A stretch of DNA of 64,000 nt from Methylobacterium brachythecii (GCF_014196345.1 NZ_JACIDN010000009.1:62001-126000), one strand, 5' to 3'; shown: positions 16,867-26,259, counted from the first letter of the stretch. Program-made: numbers and translations. Notes: generated by a model from the sequence alone, not told the origin.

Positions 16867-19287
16867 ATGCGATTCATCCTGCGGTTCTTCGGGATCCTGT
16901 TCTCGGCCGGCACCGTGCTGTTCCTGGTCGCGGCCGTGGTCGGGGCGTTCTTCTACTGGAAGTACAGCCAGGACCTGCCGGACCACGCCGCGCTCGCCAA
17001 CTACGAGCCGCCGGTGATGACCCGCGTCCACGCCGCGGACGGCTCGCTGCTCGCCGAATACGCGCATGAACGCCGGCTCTACCTGCCGATCCAGGCGATG
17101 CCGAAGATCATCGTCGCGGCCTTCCTCTCGGCCGAGGACAAGAACTTCTACAAGCATGGCGGCATCGATCCCGAGGGCATCGTCCGCGCCTTCGTCACCA
17201 ATGCCTCGTCGGGCAAGAAGCAGGGCGCCTCGACCATCACCCAGCAGGTGGCGAAGAACTTCCTGCTCTCGGCCGAGCAGACCTACGACCGCAAGATCAA
17301 GGAGGCGCTCATCGCCCTCCGGATCGAGTCGACCTACTCGAAGGACAAGATCCTCGAGCTCTATCTCAACGAGATCTTCCTCGGCACCATCGTGCCCGGC
17401 CGCAACCTGCACGGCGTCGCTGCGGCGGCTCTCGATTATTTCGGCAAGTCGGTCCACGAGCTGACCATCAACGAGGCGGCCTATCTCGCAGCCCTGCCGA
17501 AGGGTCCGAACAACTACCACCCCTATCGCCGCACGCAGCAGGCGCTGGCACGCCGCAACGAGATCATCGGCCTGATGGCCCAGAACGGGTACATCACCGC
17601 GCAGGAAGCCGACGAGGCCAAGAAGCGGCCACTCGGGGTGAACCCGCGCGTCGCCTTCCCGAACGCGGCCGTCTCGAACTACTTCACCGAAGAAGTCCGC
17701 CGCGAGATCGCCGAGCGCTACGGCGAGACCAAGCTCTACGAGGGCGGCCTCTCGGTCCGCGCCACCGTCGACCCGAAGATGCAGTCCTGGGCCCGCAAGG
17801 CGCTGGTCGACGGCCTCGTGCGCTACGACCAGTCGCATGGCTGGCGCGGCGCGACCCATAAGGTCGACCTGACCGGCCGCGACTGGGGGCTCGCCGTCTC
17901 CGAGGTGCCACTGCTCAACGACATCGCGCCCTGGCGCGTCGCCGTGGTGCTGAGCACGCAGGGCGGCAACGCCCAGATCGGCCTGCAGCCGAAGCGCGAA
18001 GCCGGCAACGTCGTCAGCAAGGACCGCGAGACCGGCATCATCGGGCCGGACGGCGTGAAATGGACCGGCCGCGGCGTCGCCTCGGCGCTCAGCCCCGGCG
18101 ACATCGTCTATGTCGAGGCCATCGAGGGCGGGCAGGGCCGCTTCCGCCTGCGCCAGAAGCCCGAGATCTCCGGCGCCATCGTCGCGATGGAACCCTATAC
18201 CGGGCGTGTCTACGCCATGGTCGGCGGCTTCTCGTACGACGATTCCGAGTTCAACCGCGCGACGCAGGCGATGCGCCAGCCGGGTTCCTCGTTCAAGCCG
18301 ATCGTCTATTCGGCCGCGCTCGACAACGGCTACACGCCCTCCTCGATCGTGCAGGATTCACCGATCACCATCGAGGCCGGCCCCGGCCAGGAAGCCTGGA
18401 CGCCCTCGAACTACGACGGCAAGTCCGGCGGCCCGCATACGCTGCGCTACGGCATCGAGCACTCCAAGAACCTGATGACAGTGCGGCTGGCCAAGGACAT
18501 CGGCATGCCGCTGATCGCGGAATATGCCCGCCGCTTCGGCGTCTACGACGATCTGCTCCCGGTCCTGCCGATGTCGCTCGGCGCGGGCGAGACCACGGTC
18601 ATGCGCATGGTCACCGCCTATTCGATGCTCGCCAATGGCGGGCGCCGCATCCGGCCGACCCTGATCGATCGCATCCAGGACCGCACCGGCGAGACCATCT
18701 ACAAGCACGACAACCGCAAGTGCGTCGGCTGCGAAGCGGAGAAGTGGTCCGGCCAGGACGAGCCGAAGCTCGTCGACGAATCCGAGCAGGTGCTCGACCC
18801 GCTGACCGCCTACCAGATGGTCTCGATCATGGAAGGCGTGGTCCAGCGCGGCACCGCGACGATCCTGAAGCAGATCGGCAAGCCGCTCGCCGGCAAGACG
18901 GGCACCACCAACGATGCCAAGGACGCCTGGTTCGTCGGCTTCTCGCCGGACCTCGCCGTCGGTGTCTATCTCGGCTTCGACAAGCCGCGCTCGCTCGGCG
19001 ACCGCGCCACCGGCGGCGGCCTCGCCGCGCCGATCGCGCTGGATTTCCTGAAGGTCGCCCTCAAGGACAAGCCGCCGACCCCGTTCCGGGTGCCGCCGGG
19101 CATCAAGCTGATCCGCGTGGCCGCGGGCTCCGGCGCGCGCGCCGGCGGGGGCGACGGAGCGGGCACGATCCTGGAGGCGTTCAAGCCGGGCACGGCACCG
19201 CCGGACGCCTACGTCGCAAGGCCCGACGCGCCGACCGCGGTGCCCGATGGAGCCGGCGCCGCCGCACAGACCGGCGGCGTGTACTAA
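16867..19287 (+). CDS. mrcA: Penicillin-binding protein 1A (bifunctional class A PBP)
   Basis: Membrane-anchored peptidoglycan synthase with glycosyltransferase and transpeptidase activities; 806 residues. One N-terminal membrane segment (FGILFSAGTVLFLVAAVVGAF, about 6-28). The GT51 domain shows SAEDKNFYKHGGIDPEGI (catalytic Glu), QGASTITQQVAKNFLL and RKIKEALIALRIE. The transpeptidase domain has the SxxK motif in QPGSSFKPIVY, SKNLMT as SxN, and AGKTGTTNDAKDAWFVG as KTG. An OB-like insert lies between, and the tail is Gly/Ala/Pro-rich. An imperfect terminator hairpin follows. Together with the upstream amidase it forms a peptidoglycan growth/remodelling pair. Confidence 0.97.
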   Translation: MRFILRFFGILFSAGTVLFLVAAVVGAFFYWKYSQDLPDHAALANYEPPVMTRVHAADGSLLAEYAHERRLYLPIQAMPKIIVAAFLSAEDKNFYKHGGIDPEGIVRAFVTNASSGKKQGASTITQQVAKNFLLSAEQTYDRKIKEALIALRIESTYSKDKILELYLNEIFLGTIVPGRNLHGVAAAALDYFGKSVHELTINEAAYLAALPKGPNNYHPYRRTQQALARRNEIIGLMAQNGYITAQEADEAKKRPLGVNPRVAFPNAAVSNYFTEEVRREIAERYGETKLYEGGLSVRATVDPKMQSWARKALVDGLVRYDQSHGWRGATHKVDLTGRDWGLAVSEVPLLNDIAPWRVAVVLSTQGGNAQIGLQPKREAGNVVSKDRETGIIGPDGVKWTGRGVASALSPGDIVYVEAIEGGQGRFRLRQKPEISGAIVAMEPYTGRVYAMVGGFSYDDSEFNRATQAMRQPGSSFKPIVYSAALDNGYTPSSIVQDSPITIEAGPGQEAWTPSNYDGKSGGPHTLRYGIEHSKNLMTVRLAKDIGMPLIAEYARRFGVYDDLLPVLPMSLGAGETTVMRMVTAYSMLANGGRRIRPTLIDRIQDRTGETIYKHDNRKCVGCEAEKWSGQDEPKLVDESEQVLDPLTAYQMVSIMEGVVQRGTATILKQIGKPLAGKTGTTNDAKDAWFVGFSPDLAVGVYLGFDKPRSLGDRATGGGLAAPIALDFLKVALKDKPPTPFRVPPGIKLIRVAAGSGARAGGGDGAGTILEAFKPGTAPPDAYVARPDAPTAVPDGAGAAAQTGGVY

Positions 19288-19300
19288 CCATCTGACATGA

Positions 19301-19341
19301 GCGGGAGGGCCATCGCAGTCCTCTCGCTTCTCTTCTTTCTC
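19301..19341 (+). terminator. Probable terminator of mrcA
   Basis: A 10-bp stem with two G-U pairs (GCGGGAGGGC at 19301-19310 against GTCCTCTCGC at 19318-19327) is followed by the pyrimidine run TTCTCTTCTTTCTCC. It lies 14 bases past the mrcA stop. Confidence 0.6.
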
Positions 19342-19448
19342 CGAATGATTTAGACACCACTTCTGCCATTTCGGTCGAAGATGGGCTTTCTTGCCACGCT
19401 TTCCGCCGGCAGGACTGAGATCCCAAAATGTGACCGGGCAGGGCGTAC

Positions 19449-20426
19449 TCAACCGGCCGCCTTGCGCGCCATCGCCAGCTCGGCCAGTGCCTCGATCCGC
19501 ATGCCGTAGATCGGCGGCTCGATCATAAAGCGCTCGGCGATCTCGCTGACGACGAAATCCGGGCGCACGCTGGCGACGTAGTCCCAGTCGATGCTGGTCG
19601 ACCACAGGAAATGCACCTCGCGGAACGTATCGGCGAGGAAAGGCGTCAGCACGCCCACCGTGGTCATGGCCTCGTGCTCCGCGAAGGAATCGCCGAACAG
19701 CACGAGGCGGCGCGGATCGGCAGCCGGATCGGCGTTACGATAGATCGCGTGGGCACCGATATGCGCGTCCCTGGGGCGCCCGAGCGCTTCGAAATGCGTG
19801 AGCAGCCGATTGGCATGCGTGCGCCGCGCCATCGTGTCGAAGAGGCACGTGTCGATGGTCTCGACGGGCGGTGGCGTGAGCTTGGTGGCGAGATCGCCGA
19901 TGAAGGGCAGGCTGTGCCGAGGCCACCGCGCCGCGATGTCGTCGCGCGGCGCGACGCCGAGGCGGCCGAGAATGGTGCGGTAGGCGAGGTCGCACCCTTC
20001 GAAGGTCCAGTGCGTATCGGTGCGCCGATAGAGCGGTGTCCGCCACCGGGCCGCCCGCATCGGGCCGACGAGGTCGACGAGCGCCCGCGCGGCGGGCGAA
20101 CCCCGAAGCCAGCGCCGCAGCCGCAGGGCCGGCGCGCGCTCGGGGTCGAAGACCAGCCCGTCCACCGCATCATGGTAGATGGTCAGCTTCTCCGGCGCGA
20201 CGACGTGCAGGTAGGTGGCGCCGAGCCGGCGGCTCCTCCGGCAGCGGTCGGCGAGGTGCTTGCGCCACTGCCACAGGGTGCCGCGCGCGAGGCCCGGCCG
20301 GCCGAACTGTTCGAGCACGCGGTTGGTGCCGCCGGTGAGAAAGAGCCAGCCATCCCGTCCGACATGAACCTCCGCGCTCTGGGAGAGCGCAGGCGCGTCG
20401 GAATCCTGCCTTGGGAATGGAAGCAT
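19449..20426 (-). CDS. AlgX/AlgJ-like SGNH hydrolase-fold protein
   Basis: A 325-residue protein related to the SGNH hydrolase-like domain of alginate O-acetylation proteins AlgX and AlgJ. Seen: GRDGWLFLTGG (about 24-34), a conserved opening of the family; YRRTDTHWT (about 134-142), matching the DHHW-type motif; and LVLFGDSFAEHE (about 243-254), the GDSF nucleophile motif. No clear signal peptide or membrane segment is present, unlike AlgX, and no other alginate or exopolysaccharide O-acetylation gene is nearby. It probably acts on a glycan acyl group, but the substrate is unknown. It is convergent with mrcA. Confidence 0.75.
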   Translation of the reverse strand: MLPFPRQDSDAPALSQSAEVHVGRDGWLFLTGGTNRVLEQFGRPGLARGTLWQWRKHLADRCRRSRRLGATYLHVVAPEKLTIYHDAVDGLVFDPERAPALRLRRWLRGSPAARALVDLVGPMRAARWRTPLYRRTDTHWTFEGCDLAYRTILGRLGVAPRDDIAARWPRHSLPFIGDLATKLTPPPVETIDTCLFDTMARRTHANRLLTHFEALGRPRDAHIGAHAIYRNADPAADPRRLVLFGDSFAEHEAMTTVGVLTPFLADTFREVHFLWSTSIDWDYVASVRPDFVVSEIAERFMIEPPIYGMRIEALAELAMARKAAG

Positions 20427-20525
20427 GCAACCCGTCTACCCGCGGGCGCGAGACAACGCCAAGCGCTGGTAGAAGCCCGTTGCCGCATGACATGATTGCG
20501 CTTCCGACCCCGGACGAGGATCGCG

Positions 20526-20924
20526 ATGACCCTGTCACCTCTCGCCGACGCCGGCCTCGTGGTGCAGGCGCATGTCGTGGCGGCCTTGTCGGCTCTGGTG
20601 CTCGGCGCGATGCAACTCGCCCTCCCGAAGGGAACGACGCGGCATCGCCTGCTCGGCTGGGTCTAGATCGGGCTGATGGCCGTCGTCGCGCTCGGCTCCT
20701 TCGGCATTCACGGGCTGCGCCAGGTCGGGCCGTTCAGCTGGATTCACGTCATCTCGCTCGTCACGCTGGTGCTGCTCGTGCGCGGTGTCGCCCACGCACG
20801 AGCCGGACGGATCGAGGCGCATCGCTGGACGATGATCGGACTGTTCGCCGGTGCACTCGTCATCACCGGCGGCTTCACCCTGCTGCCCGGCAGGGTGATG
20901 CACGACGTCATCTTCGGCGGCTGA
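20526..20924 (+). pseudogene. DUF2306 membrane protein gene with an in-frame TAG
   Basis: Reading from ATG 20526 gives a DUF2306-like membrane protein (VVQAHVVAALSALVLGAMQL, TRHRLLGWV, then IGLMAVVALGSFGIHGLRQV, SWIHVISLVTLV, AHRWTMIGLFAGALVITGGF, LLPGRVMHDVIFGG), 132 residues if read through. Codon 47, TAG at 20664-20666, interrupts it after GWV. Relatives have Trp here as far as I recall, so a TGG-to-TAG change is the simplest explanation. The rest of the frame is intact with normal codon use, so the change looks recent or is a sequencing error. A downstream ATG at 20676 could still give an 82-residue product. Confidence 0.8.
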
Positions 20925-20930
20925 CGCACC

Positions 20931-23072
20931 TCAGAACGAGGCGCGCACCCCGCCGAAGAAAGAGCGGCCGTTGCCGGGATAGAAGGCCGCCGGTCCGCCC
21001 GGCACGGTCGAGGCGTTCGTCACCACGGCGACGTCTGAGACGTAGCGCTCGTCCGTGAGGTTGCGGGCATCAAGGAACAGCGAGATGCCGTTGGCGAAGT
21101 CGATGCCCGTGCGCACGTTGACCAGCGCGTAGCCCGGCACCTTCAGGGTGTTCGCGTGATCCGCGAAGGCGCCCTGCGGCACCCAGTCGATCGACGGCGA
21201 GACGTAGAAGCCGCTCGGATGGGTGTAGGTCAGGATGGTGCGCAGCACGTCCTGCGGGATGCCGGCGATCCGGTTGTTGCCGAATTGCGGGTCGTTCACA
21301 AAGCGAAATTCGTTATGCGTCCAGATCTGCGTCGCGGTGAGCGTGTCGCCGATGCCGGTCAGGTCGCGCAGCACCTCGAGCGAGACCGCCGCTTCCACGC
21401 CCTGGTGCACGGTGCGCGGCGCGTTGAAGGTCGCCGCCGGGATGCCCGCGCCGGGATTGGCGAAGAAGTTGATCAGCTCGTCGCGGATCTCGGCCCGGTA
21501 GAGCGTCACGTCCCAGCTCAGCCGGTCGATTTTTCCGCGCGTGCCGGCCTCGTAGGTCCAGGCCTGCTGGGCCCGCAGCGGCACGAATTGCGTCGTCGTG
21601 CCGATCACCTGATTCAAATCCGAAAAGTCCGGGACGTCGCGGCTGCGGGTGATGTCGCCGAAGACCTGGATGTCCGGCAGCGGCTGCCACATCAGCCCGA
21701 CCTTCGGGTTGATGCCCTGATAGGTCGCGTTGGCGTATTTGCCGACGAGGTTGCCGGCGAAGTTGAGGGCGGGGTTGGCATTGGGCACGGCCGGCAGCCC
21801 GCCCTTGTCGCTGTAGGTCCGGTTCGATGAAAAGGCCTTGAGGCCGGTCATCAGCGCCACGTCGGGCAGGAACCAGAAGCGGTTCTCGCCATAGGCCTCG
21901 TAGTTCGAGGCGCTCTGCACCGAGTTCAGGGTCTGGGTGAAGCGGTAGCCCGAGGTGTTGAGGTACTGCCGGGCGTCGTTGACGCCGGCAAAGGCCCTGA
22001 CCCCGAGGATGGTGTCGTTGCGGAAGCCGCCGATGTCGAAGGTGCCGGACCAGTGCGGGGAGATGCCGTAGGTGAAACCGTCCTGGTTGATCACCTGGAA
22101 GATCGGGTGGTACAGGTTCTTGTGAATCACCCAGGAATCGACGTCGAGGCGCCCGACGTCGAGGGCGAAGGAGGTGCGGTTGGCGAGCCGCTCCGTCTCG
22201 ACCTGGCGCGACTGGTTGCCGGTGAGGGCGGAGAGGTTGGCCATCCGCGGATTGTTCAGGGCATCCGACAGGCTGAGCGAGCCGGGCAGCTTCTGATCGG
22301 TCAGGAAGACGCCCGCATAGAACCGGGTCTCGATGCCCGGCGCGATCTGGTAGCCGAGATTGGCGTTGAAGTTCTGGGTGCGCTGGGTCTCGTGAACCCG
22401 GTAGCCGTCCGAATTGGTGATGGTGCCGCTGAGCAGGACGTCCACCGGGCCGGAGATCCGCGAGACCTGGAAGTTCTCGCGGATGGTGCCGAAGCTGCCG
22501 CCGTCGATCCGATAGATATTGGGTGCAAACGCGGTGTACGCGGTCGGCGTGACGAGGTTGACAGCGCCGCCGAGAGTGGTGGCGCCGAAAGTCAGAGCGT
22601 TGCCGCCCTTGTAGACCTCAGCCGAGCGCAGGGAGAGCGGATCGACCTGGTAGAAGTCGCCGCTGCCGTCGGCGAGGTTGAGCGGGATGCCGTCCTGCAG
22701 AAGTTCGATCCCGCGCAGGTGGAAGCCGCGGGCAACGCCCGAGCCGCGCACCGAGAGCCTGAGCTCCTGGCCGTAGCGCTCCTGCACGAAGACGCCGGGC
22801 GTGTCCTTGAGGACGTCGCGCAGGGTGTTGGCGTAGCTGTTCTTGAACTCGTCCGCGTCGACGAAGGCAACCGAACCGACAGTGGAATTCACGGCCTTGC
22901 GCTGCTCGGCGACGCTCGGGACGGTGAGCGAGCCGGCTCGCGGCGTCGCCGCGACGCCCTCGACGCTGAGTTCGGGCAGGGTGGCGGATTGCGGCTCGGC
23001 GAAAGCGGCCGTCGAGGTCAGGAGCAGGCAGGCGAGCGCGCCGGCTCCGCCCTTGGAGGAGGTGAGGGACAT
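20931..23072 (-). CDS. TonB-dependent outer-membrane receptor (probable copper/metal uptake)
   Basis: A 713-residue outer-membrane barrel with plug. Signal peptide at about 1-26 (ALACLLLTSTAAFAEP). A TonB-box-like segment LPELSVEGV is followed by the plug: LRDVLKDTPGVFVQERYGQELRLSVRGSG, HLRGIELLQDGIPLNLADGSG and GGNALTFGATTLGGAVNLVTP. The C-terminal half is a beta barrel (DVTLYRAEIRDELINFF, NVRTGIDFANGISLFLDARNLTDERYVSD), ending in Phe. It lies downstream of a YcnI-PCuAC copper protein and a His/Cys-rich DUF2946 protein on the same strand, which suggests copper import. Substrate is inference from context. Start at ATG 23072, with GGAG upstream. Confidence 0.92.
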   Translation of the reverse strand: MSLTSSKGGAGALACLLLTSTAAFAEPQSATLPELSVEGVAATPRAGSLTVPSVAEQRKAVNSTVGSVAFVDADEFKNSYANTLRDVLKDTPGVFVQERYGQELRLSVRGSGVARGFHLRGIELLQDGIPLNLADGSGDFYQVDPLSLRSAEVYKGGNALTFGATTLGGAVNLVTPTAYTAFAPNIYRIDGGSFGTIRENFQVSRISGPVDVLLSGTITNSDGYRVHETQRTQNFNANLGYQIAPGIETRFYAGVFLTDQKLPGSLSLSDALNNPRMANLSALTGNQSRQVETERLANRTSFALDVGRLDVDSWVIHKNLYHPIFQVINQDGFTYGISPHWSGTFDIGGFRNDTILGVRAFAGVNDARQYLNTSGYRFTQTLNSVQSASNYEAYGENRFWFLPDVALMTGLKAFSSNRTYSDKGGLPAVPNANPALNFAGNLVGKYANATYQGINPKVGLMWQPLPDIQVFGDITRSRDVPDFSDLNQVIGTTTQFVPLRAQQAWTYEAGTRGKIDRLSWDVTLYRAEIRDELINFFANPGAGIPAATFNAPRTVHQGVEAAVSLEVLRDLTGIGDTLTATQIWTHNEFRFVNDPQFGNNRIAGIPQDVLRTILTYTHPSGFYVSPSIDWVPQGAFADHANTLKVPGYALVNVRTGIDFANGISLFLDARNLTDERYVSDVAVVTNASTVPGGPAAFYPGNGRSFFGGVRASF

Positions 23073-23192
23073 GGTCGTCGGCTCCACGCCCGCGCCGCGC
23101 TCGCACGCATGGGCGAGGGGCTGCGGGTCGTCGAAAGAGAGAAGGAGTTTTTTTTCGCGCGCGCAGCCCTGCGGCTGCGTGCAGATCAGCCG

Positions 23193-24182
23193 CTAATGCT
23201 GGTGCTCGGCCCCGGCGGAGGCGCCCCCCGGTCCCTGAGCGCCGATCGGCGCCACGCTGAACGTCACCGGTACGGTCCCTGCCCGCTCGAAGACGAGCGT
23301 GCCCTGGACCGACTCGCCGGCCTTCAGGCCGTCCTTCAGGTCGAGGAACATCAGGTGGAAGCCGCCGGGCTTCAGCGCCACGCTGCCGCCGGCCGGAACA
23401 GCGAGGCCGCCCTCGACGGGAGCCATCTTCATCACGCCGCCCTCGGTCGACATCGAGTGGACTTCGGCTCGGGCCGCCTGCGGGATCGAGGCGCCGATCA
23501 GCTTGTCCGGCTGGGCGCCGGAATTGGCGATGGTGACGTAGCCGCCGGCCACCTTGGCGCCGCCCGGGGTGGCGCGCAGCCACGGGGTTTCGATCGAGAG
23601 GTCGCCCGCCTTGACCGGTACGACGGCCGCCGCTGTGCCCGTCTTCGCGGCGACGATCTTCACGCCGGGCGCCGGCGTCTTGAGGTCGTGCGGGTTCTGT
23701 CCCGCCTGAGGAACCTGCGTCCAGGCGATCCCGCCCTTGCCGCCGGCTCCGGCGCATTCCTGCTCCACGGGGAAGTAGACGGTCGAGCCCGGAGCGAAAT
23801 CGTCGCTGATGCGGGCGAAGAAAGTGAACTCGTCGACCTCGTCGTCGCCGAGACTGCCGCCGCTCCAGGTGATCGCGGTGACGCCCTCCGAGACCTTGCC
23901 GTGGAAGGATTGATAGGCCTTGGCGTAGCTGCCCTTGGTGGTGGCGAGTTGCCAGCCGGGCTTCGGCATCGGCTTGGCGCCGATCACGCCCTCCGGGATG
24001 GTCACGGTGACACGGGTGGTCGCAGCACCGTCGCAGCCGTGCATGATCTGCACGACGCCGCGATAGCTCGCATTGGGAGCGGCTTCCTTGCGCTCGAGCA
24101 CGGCATGGGCGAGCGCGGCGGACACGGAGAGGGTCAAGGGGAGGGCAACGAGCAGCGCGGCCCGGCAGAGACGATTCGACAT
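23193..24182 (-). CDS. YcnI (DUF1775) - PCu(A)C copper chaperone fusion protein
   Basis: A 329-residue exported two-domain protein. The signal peptide ends at ALA, so the mature protein begins with His (H26, AHAVLE), the copper ligand position of YcnI. The YcnI domain covers about 26-165 (YRGVVQIMHGCDGAATTRVTVTIP, GWQLATTKGSY). A linker leads to a PCu(A)C domain (about 195-315) with the Cu(I) site H242-M244 (VHSMS), M251/M253 and H276-M278 (GFHLMFLDL). PCu(A)C delivers copper to cytochrome oxidase CuA in other bacteria. It ends in HQH, another possible ligand set. ATG at 24182 has GGGAA upstream. The neighbours, DUF2946 and a TonB receptor, complete a likely periplasmic copper acquisition unit. 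Confidence 0.92.
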   Translation of the reverse strand: MSNRLCRAALLVALPLTLSVSAALAHAVLERKEAAPNASYRGVVQIMHGCDGAATTRVTVTIPEGVIGAKPMPKPGWQLATTKGSYAKAYQSFHGKVSEGVTAITWSGGSLGDDEVDEFTFFARISDDFAPGSTVYFPVEQECAGAGGKGGIAWTQVPQAGQNPHDLKTPAPGVKIVAAKTGTAAAVVPVKAGDLSIETPWLRATPGGAKVAGGYVTIANSGAQPDKLIGASIPQAARAEVHSMSTEGGVMKMAPVEGGLAVPAGGSVALKPGGFHLMFLDLKDGLKAGESVQGTLVFERAGTVPVTFSVAPIGAQGPGGASAGAEHQH

Positions 24183-24233
24183 GAACAATTCCCGAGGTCT
24201 GAAGGATCTGGTGCGAGAAGCAGGACGATCGGT

Positions 24234-24635
24234 TCAGACGACGGGGGGTGCTCGGGCACTGGCGAGTGTGCGGGGAGGAGCGCGGGCCGGGGCGGCCGAG
24301 GCCATCCGCCAGACGAGCCGGACGGCGAGACGCGGCCGCCAGGCGATCGATGCCGTGGTGGCCAGCGGCGGCATGCCGGCGGGAGGATGCGCCGCAGTGC
24401 AGCAGCAGGAATGCTGGTGGGCCGGTGCGTGGGGGACGCCCGGATCGGTGCGGTCGGCTCCGTCGGAACGGTCGAGGCAATGCACGTCGAAGGGCAGGCC
24501 GGAGGCCGAGGCCGACGGGAAGGCCGCGATCCCGCCGAGGAAGGACTGAATCACCAGGGCATAGAGCGCCAGGACGGCCGTCAGCCTGCGCAAAATGCGC
24601 ACGCCTTCTCCCGTTCCGGTGCCAGCCAACCTCAT
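24234..24635 (-). CDS. DUF2946-like small exported Cys/His-rich protein
   Basis: A 133-residue protein resembling DUF2946 proteins that accompany copper genes. A hydrophobic segment (about 16-40, LTAVLALYALVIQSFLGGIAAF) acts as signal or anchor. A Cys/His cluster follows: C53 (VHCLD) and HQHSCCCTAAH at 73-83, a plausible metal site. The C-terminal third is Arg/Ala/Pro-rich. ATG at 24635 has AAAGGGAC upstream; an upstream in-frame extension is unlikely. First gene of the minus-strand group with the YcnI-PCuAC and TonB receptor genes, 51 bases before the next start. Confidence 0.68.
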   Translation of the reverse strand: MRLAGTGTGEGVRILRRLTAVLALYALVIQSFLGGIAAFPSASASGLPFDVHCLDRSDGADRTDPGVPHAPAHQHSCCCTAAHPPAGMPPLATTASIAWRPRLAVRLVWRMASAAPARAPPRTLASARAPPVV

Positions 24636-24892
24636 CGCCGTCCCTTTAGACCGGCGTTTCTCGGAGGACCAGATCTCGCACGGAGACGTCGGCTGCGCTG
24701 TTGCCCGGGCGCCGCAATCCACCCCGATGTGTGGCTTCGCACGGTCAAGCTGCCGAGCGCCACAATATGGCCCGGTGATCATGCGTTCTTAACGCTAGCC
24801 CGACATCAAGGGCGGCAGGCGATTTCCGGCGCGTATCGAGTCAGGCCGGCTCCGTATCTCCGCCTTCTCAACCGGATCAGAGCATTGGATCG

Positions 24893-26209
24893 ATGCTGAA
24901 CCAGGCCACCACCACCCGCCCCGCCCTCCGCCTCGCCAGCGCCCTGCTGGCCGGCTCCGCGCTTCTATGTCCGCTCGTGTCGCCCGCCTCGGCGCGCGAG
25001 GATGCCGGCCAAGCCGAATGGGCCCAGGATTACGCGGCGCCGCAGACCATGCAGGTGCGCCGCTCCTCCACCCCGATCCTCTCCCCGCAGACCATCGCGG
25101 CGACCGAGCAGGTCATCGAGAAGTATCGGGGCATCGTCTCGCATGGCGGCTGGCAGCCCGTCTCCGGTGCAGGCAGCCTGCGGATCGGTTCGCGCGGCCC
25201 CGCCGTCGGCGCCCTGCGCCAGCGCCTGATCGCCACCGGCGACCTCGACGCCCAGGCGGGAGCCGGCGGCATCTACGATTCCTACGTCGCGGCCGGCGTG
25301 AAGCGCTTCCAGGCCCGCCACGGCCTCAGCCAGACCGGCCAGATGAGCCCGGCGACGCAAGCCGCCATGAACGTGTCGGCCGACATCCGCCTGCGCCAGC
25401 TCGAGACCAACCTGATCCGCCTGCGCTCCTATTCGGGCGATCTCGGCCACCGCTTCGTCATCACCAACCTGCCCGCCGCCCTGGTGCAGACGGTGGAGAA
25501 CGGTCAGGTCGTGACGATCCACGCCGCCGGCGTCGGCAAGATCGACCGCCAGTCGCCGATCATGAACACCAAGGCGACCCAGATCAATTTCAACCCCTTC
25601 TGGACGGTCCCGGCTTCCATCGTGAAGAAGGACCTCATCCCCAAGATGCAGAAGGATCCGAACTACCTCACCGACAACAAGATCCGCATCTTCCGCGGTG
25701 AGACGGAGGTCTCGCCACGCTCGGTGAACTGGAATTCGAACGAGGGCACGCAGTTCCGCTACCGCCAGGATTCGGGCGCCGACTTCAACTCGATGGGCGT
25801 CGTGCGCATCAACATCCCGAACCCCTACGGCGTGTTCATGCACGACACGAACTCGCGCGGCGTGTTCGGCGACGACTTCCGCTTCATCTCCTCGGGCTGC
25901 GTTCGTCTGCAGAACGTGCGCGAGTACATCACGTGGCTCCTCAAGGACACGCCCGGCTGGGACCGCGCCCATGTCGAACAGGCCGTGGAGAGCGGCCAGC
26001 GCATCGACGCGACCCTGACCCAGCCCGTGCCGGTCTACTGGACCTACATCACCGCCTGGGCGACCCCGGACGGCACCGTCCAGTTCCGCGACGACATCTA
26101 CAAGCGCGACGGCGTCAACGTGCCCTCGACCATCGAGGCGCCGACGCCGGTGGCCAGCGCCGCCTCGACTCAGCCCGAGCGCTTCGAGCAGTTCGACGAA
26201 GACAACTGA
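24893..26209 (+). CDS. L,D-transpeptidase (YkuD) with peptidoglycan-binding domain
   Basis: Periplasmic enzyme that makes 3-3 peptidoglycan cross-links or attaches proteins to peptidoglycan. 438 residues: signal peptide (about 1-34, ending PASA), a PG-binding domain (about 95-158: RIGSRGPAVGALRQRLIATGD, VAAGVKRFQARHGLSQTG), and a YkuD catalytic domain (about 185-380) with H317 in FMHDTN and the catalytic C336 in RFISSGCVRLQ. The layout matches the YcbB/LdtD-like group, which is abundant in polar-growing alphaproteobacteria. It is divergent from the copper group and ends at a strong terminator (26260-26297). Confidence 0.95.
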   Translation: MLNQATTTRPALRLASALLAGSALLCPLVSPASAREDAGQAEWAQDYAAPQTMQVRRSSTPILSPQTIAATEQVIEKYRGIVSHGGWQPVSGAGSLRIGSRGPAVGALRQRLIATGDLDAQAGAGGIYDSYVAAGVKRFQARHGLSQTGQMSPATQAAMNVSADIRLRQLETNLIRLRSYSGDLGHRFVITNLPAALVQTVENGQVVTIHAAGVGKIDRQSPIMNTKATQINFNPFWTVPASIVKKDLIPKMQKDPNYLTDNKIRIFRGETEVSPRSVNWNSNEGTQFRYRQDSGADFNSMGVVRINIPNPYGVFMHDTNSRGVFGDDFRFISSGCVRLQNVREYITWLLKDTPGWDRAHVEQAVESGQRIDATLTQPVPVYWTYITAWATPDGTVQFRDDIYKRDGVNVPSTIEAPTPVASAASTQPERFEQFDEDN

Positions 26210-26259
26210 TCTTTTCGGCATCGGCACCGAGGCTCTTCGAGCCTCGCGCAGACGTCACT

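Noticed and set aside
22053..24899. Plus-strand open frame of about 950 codons
   Set aside because: Antisense to the TonB receptor, the YcnI-PCuAC fusion and the DUF2946 gene, all of which have family motifs and signal peptides.
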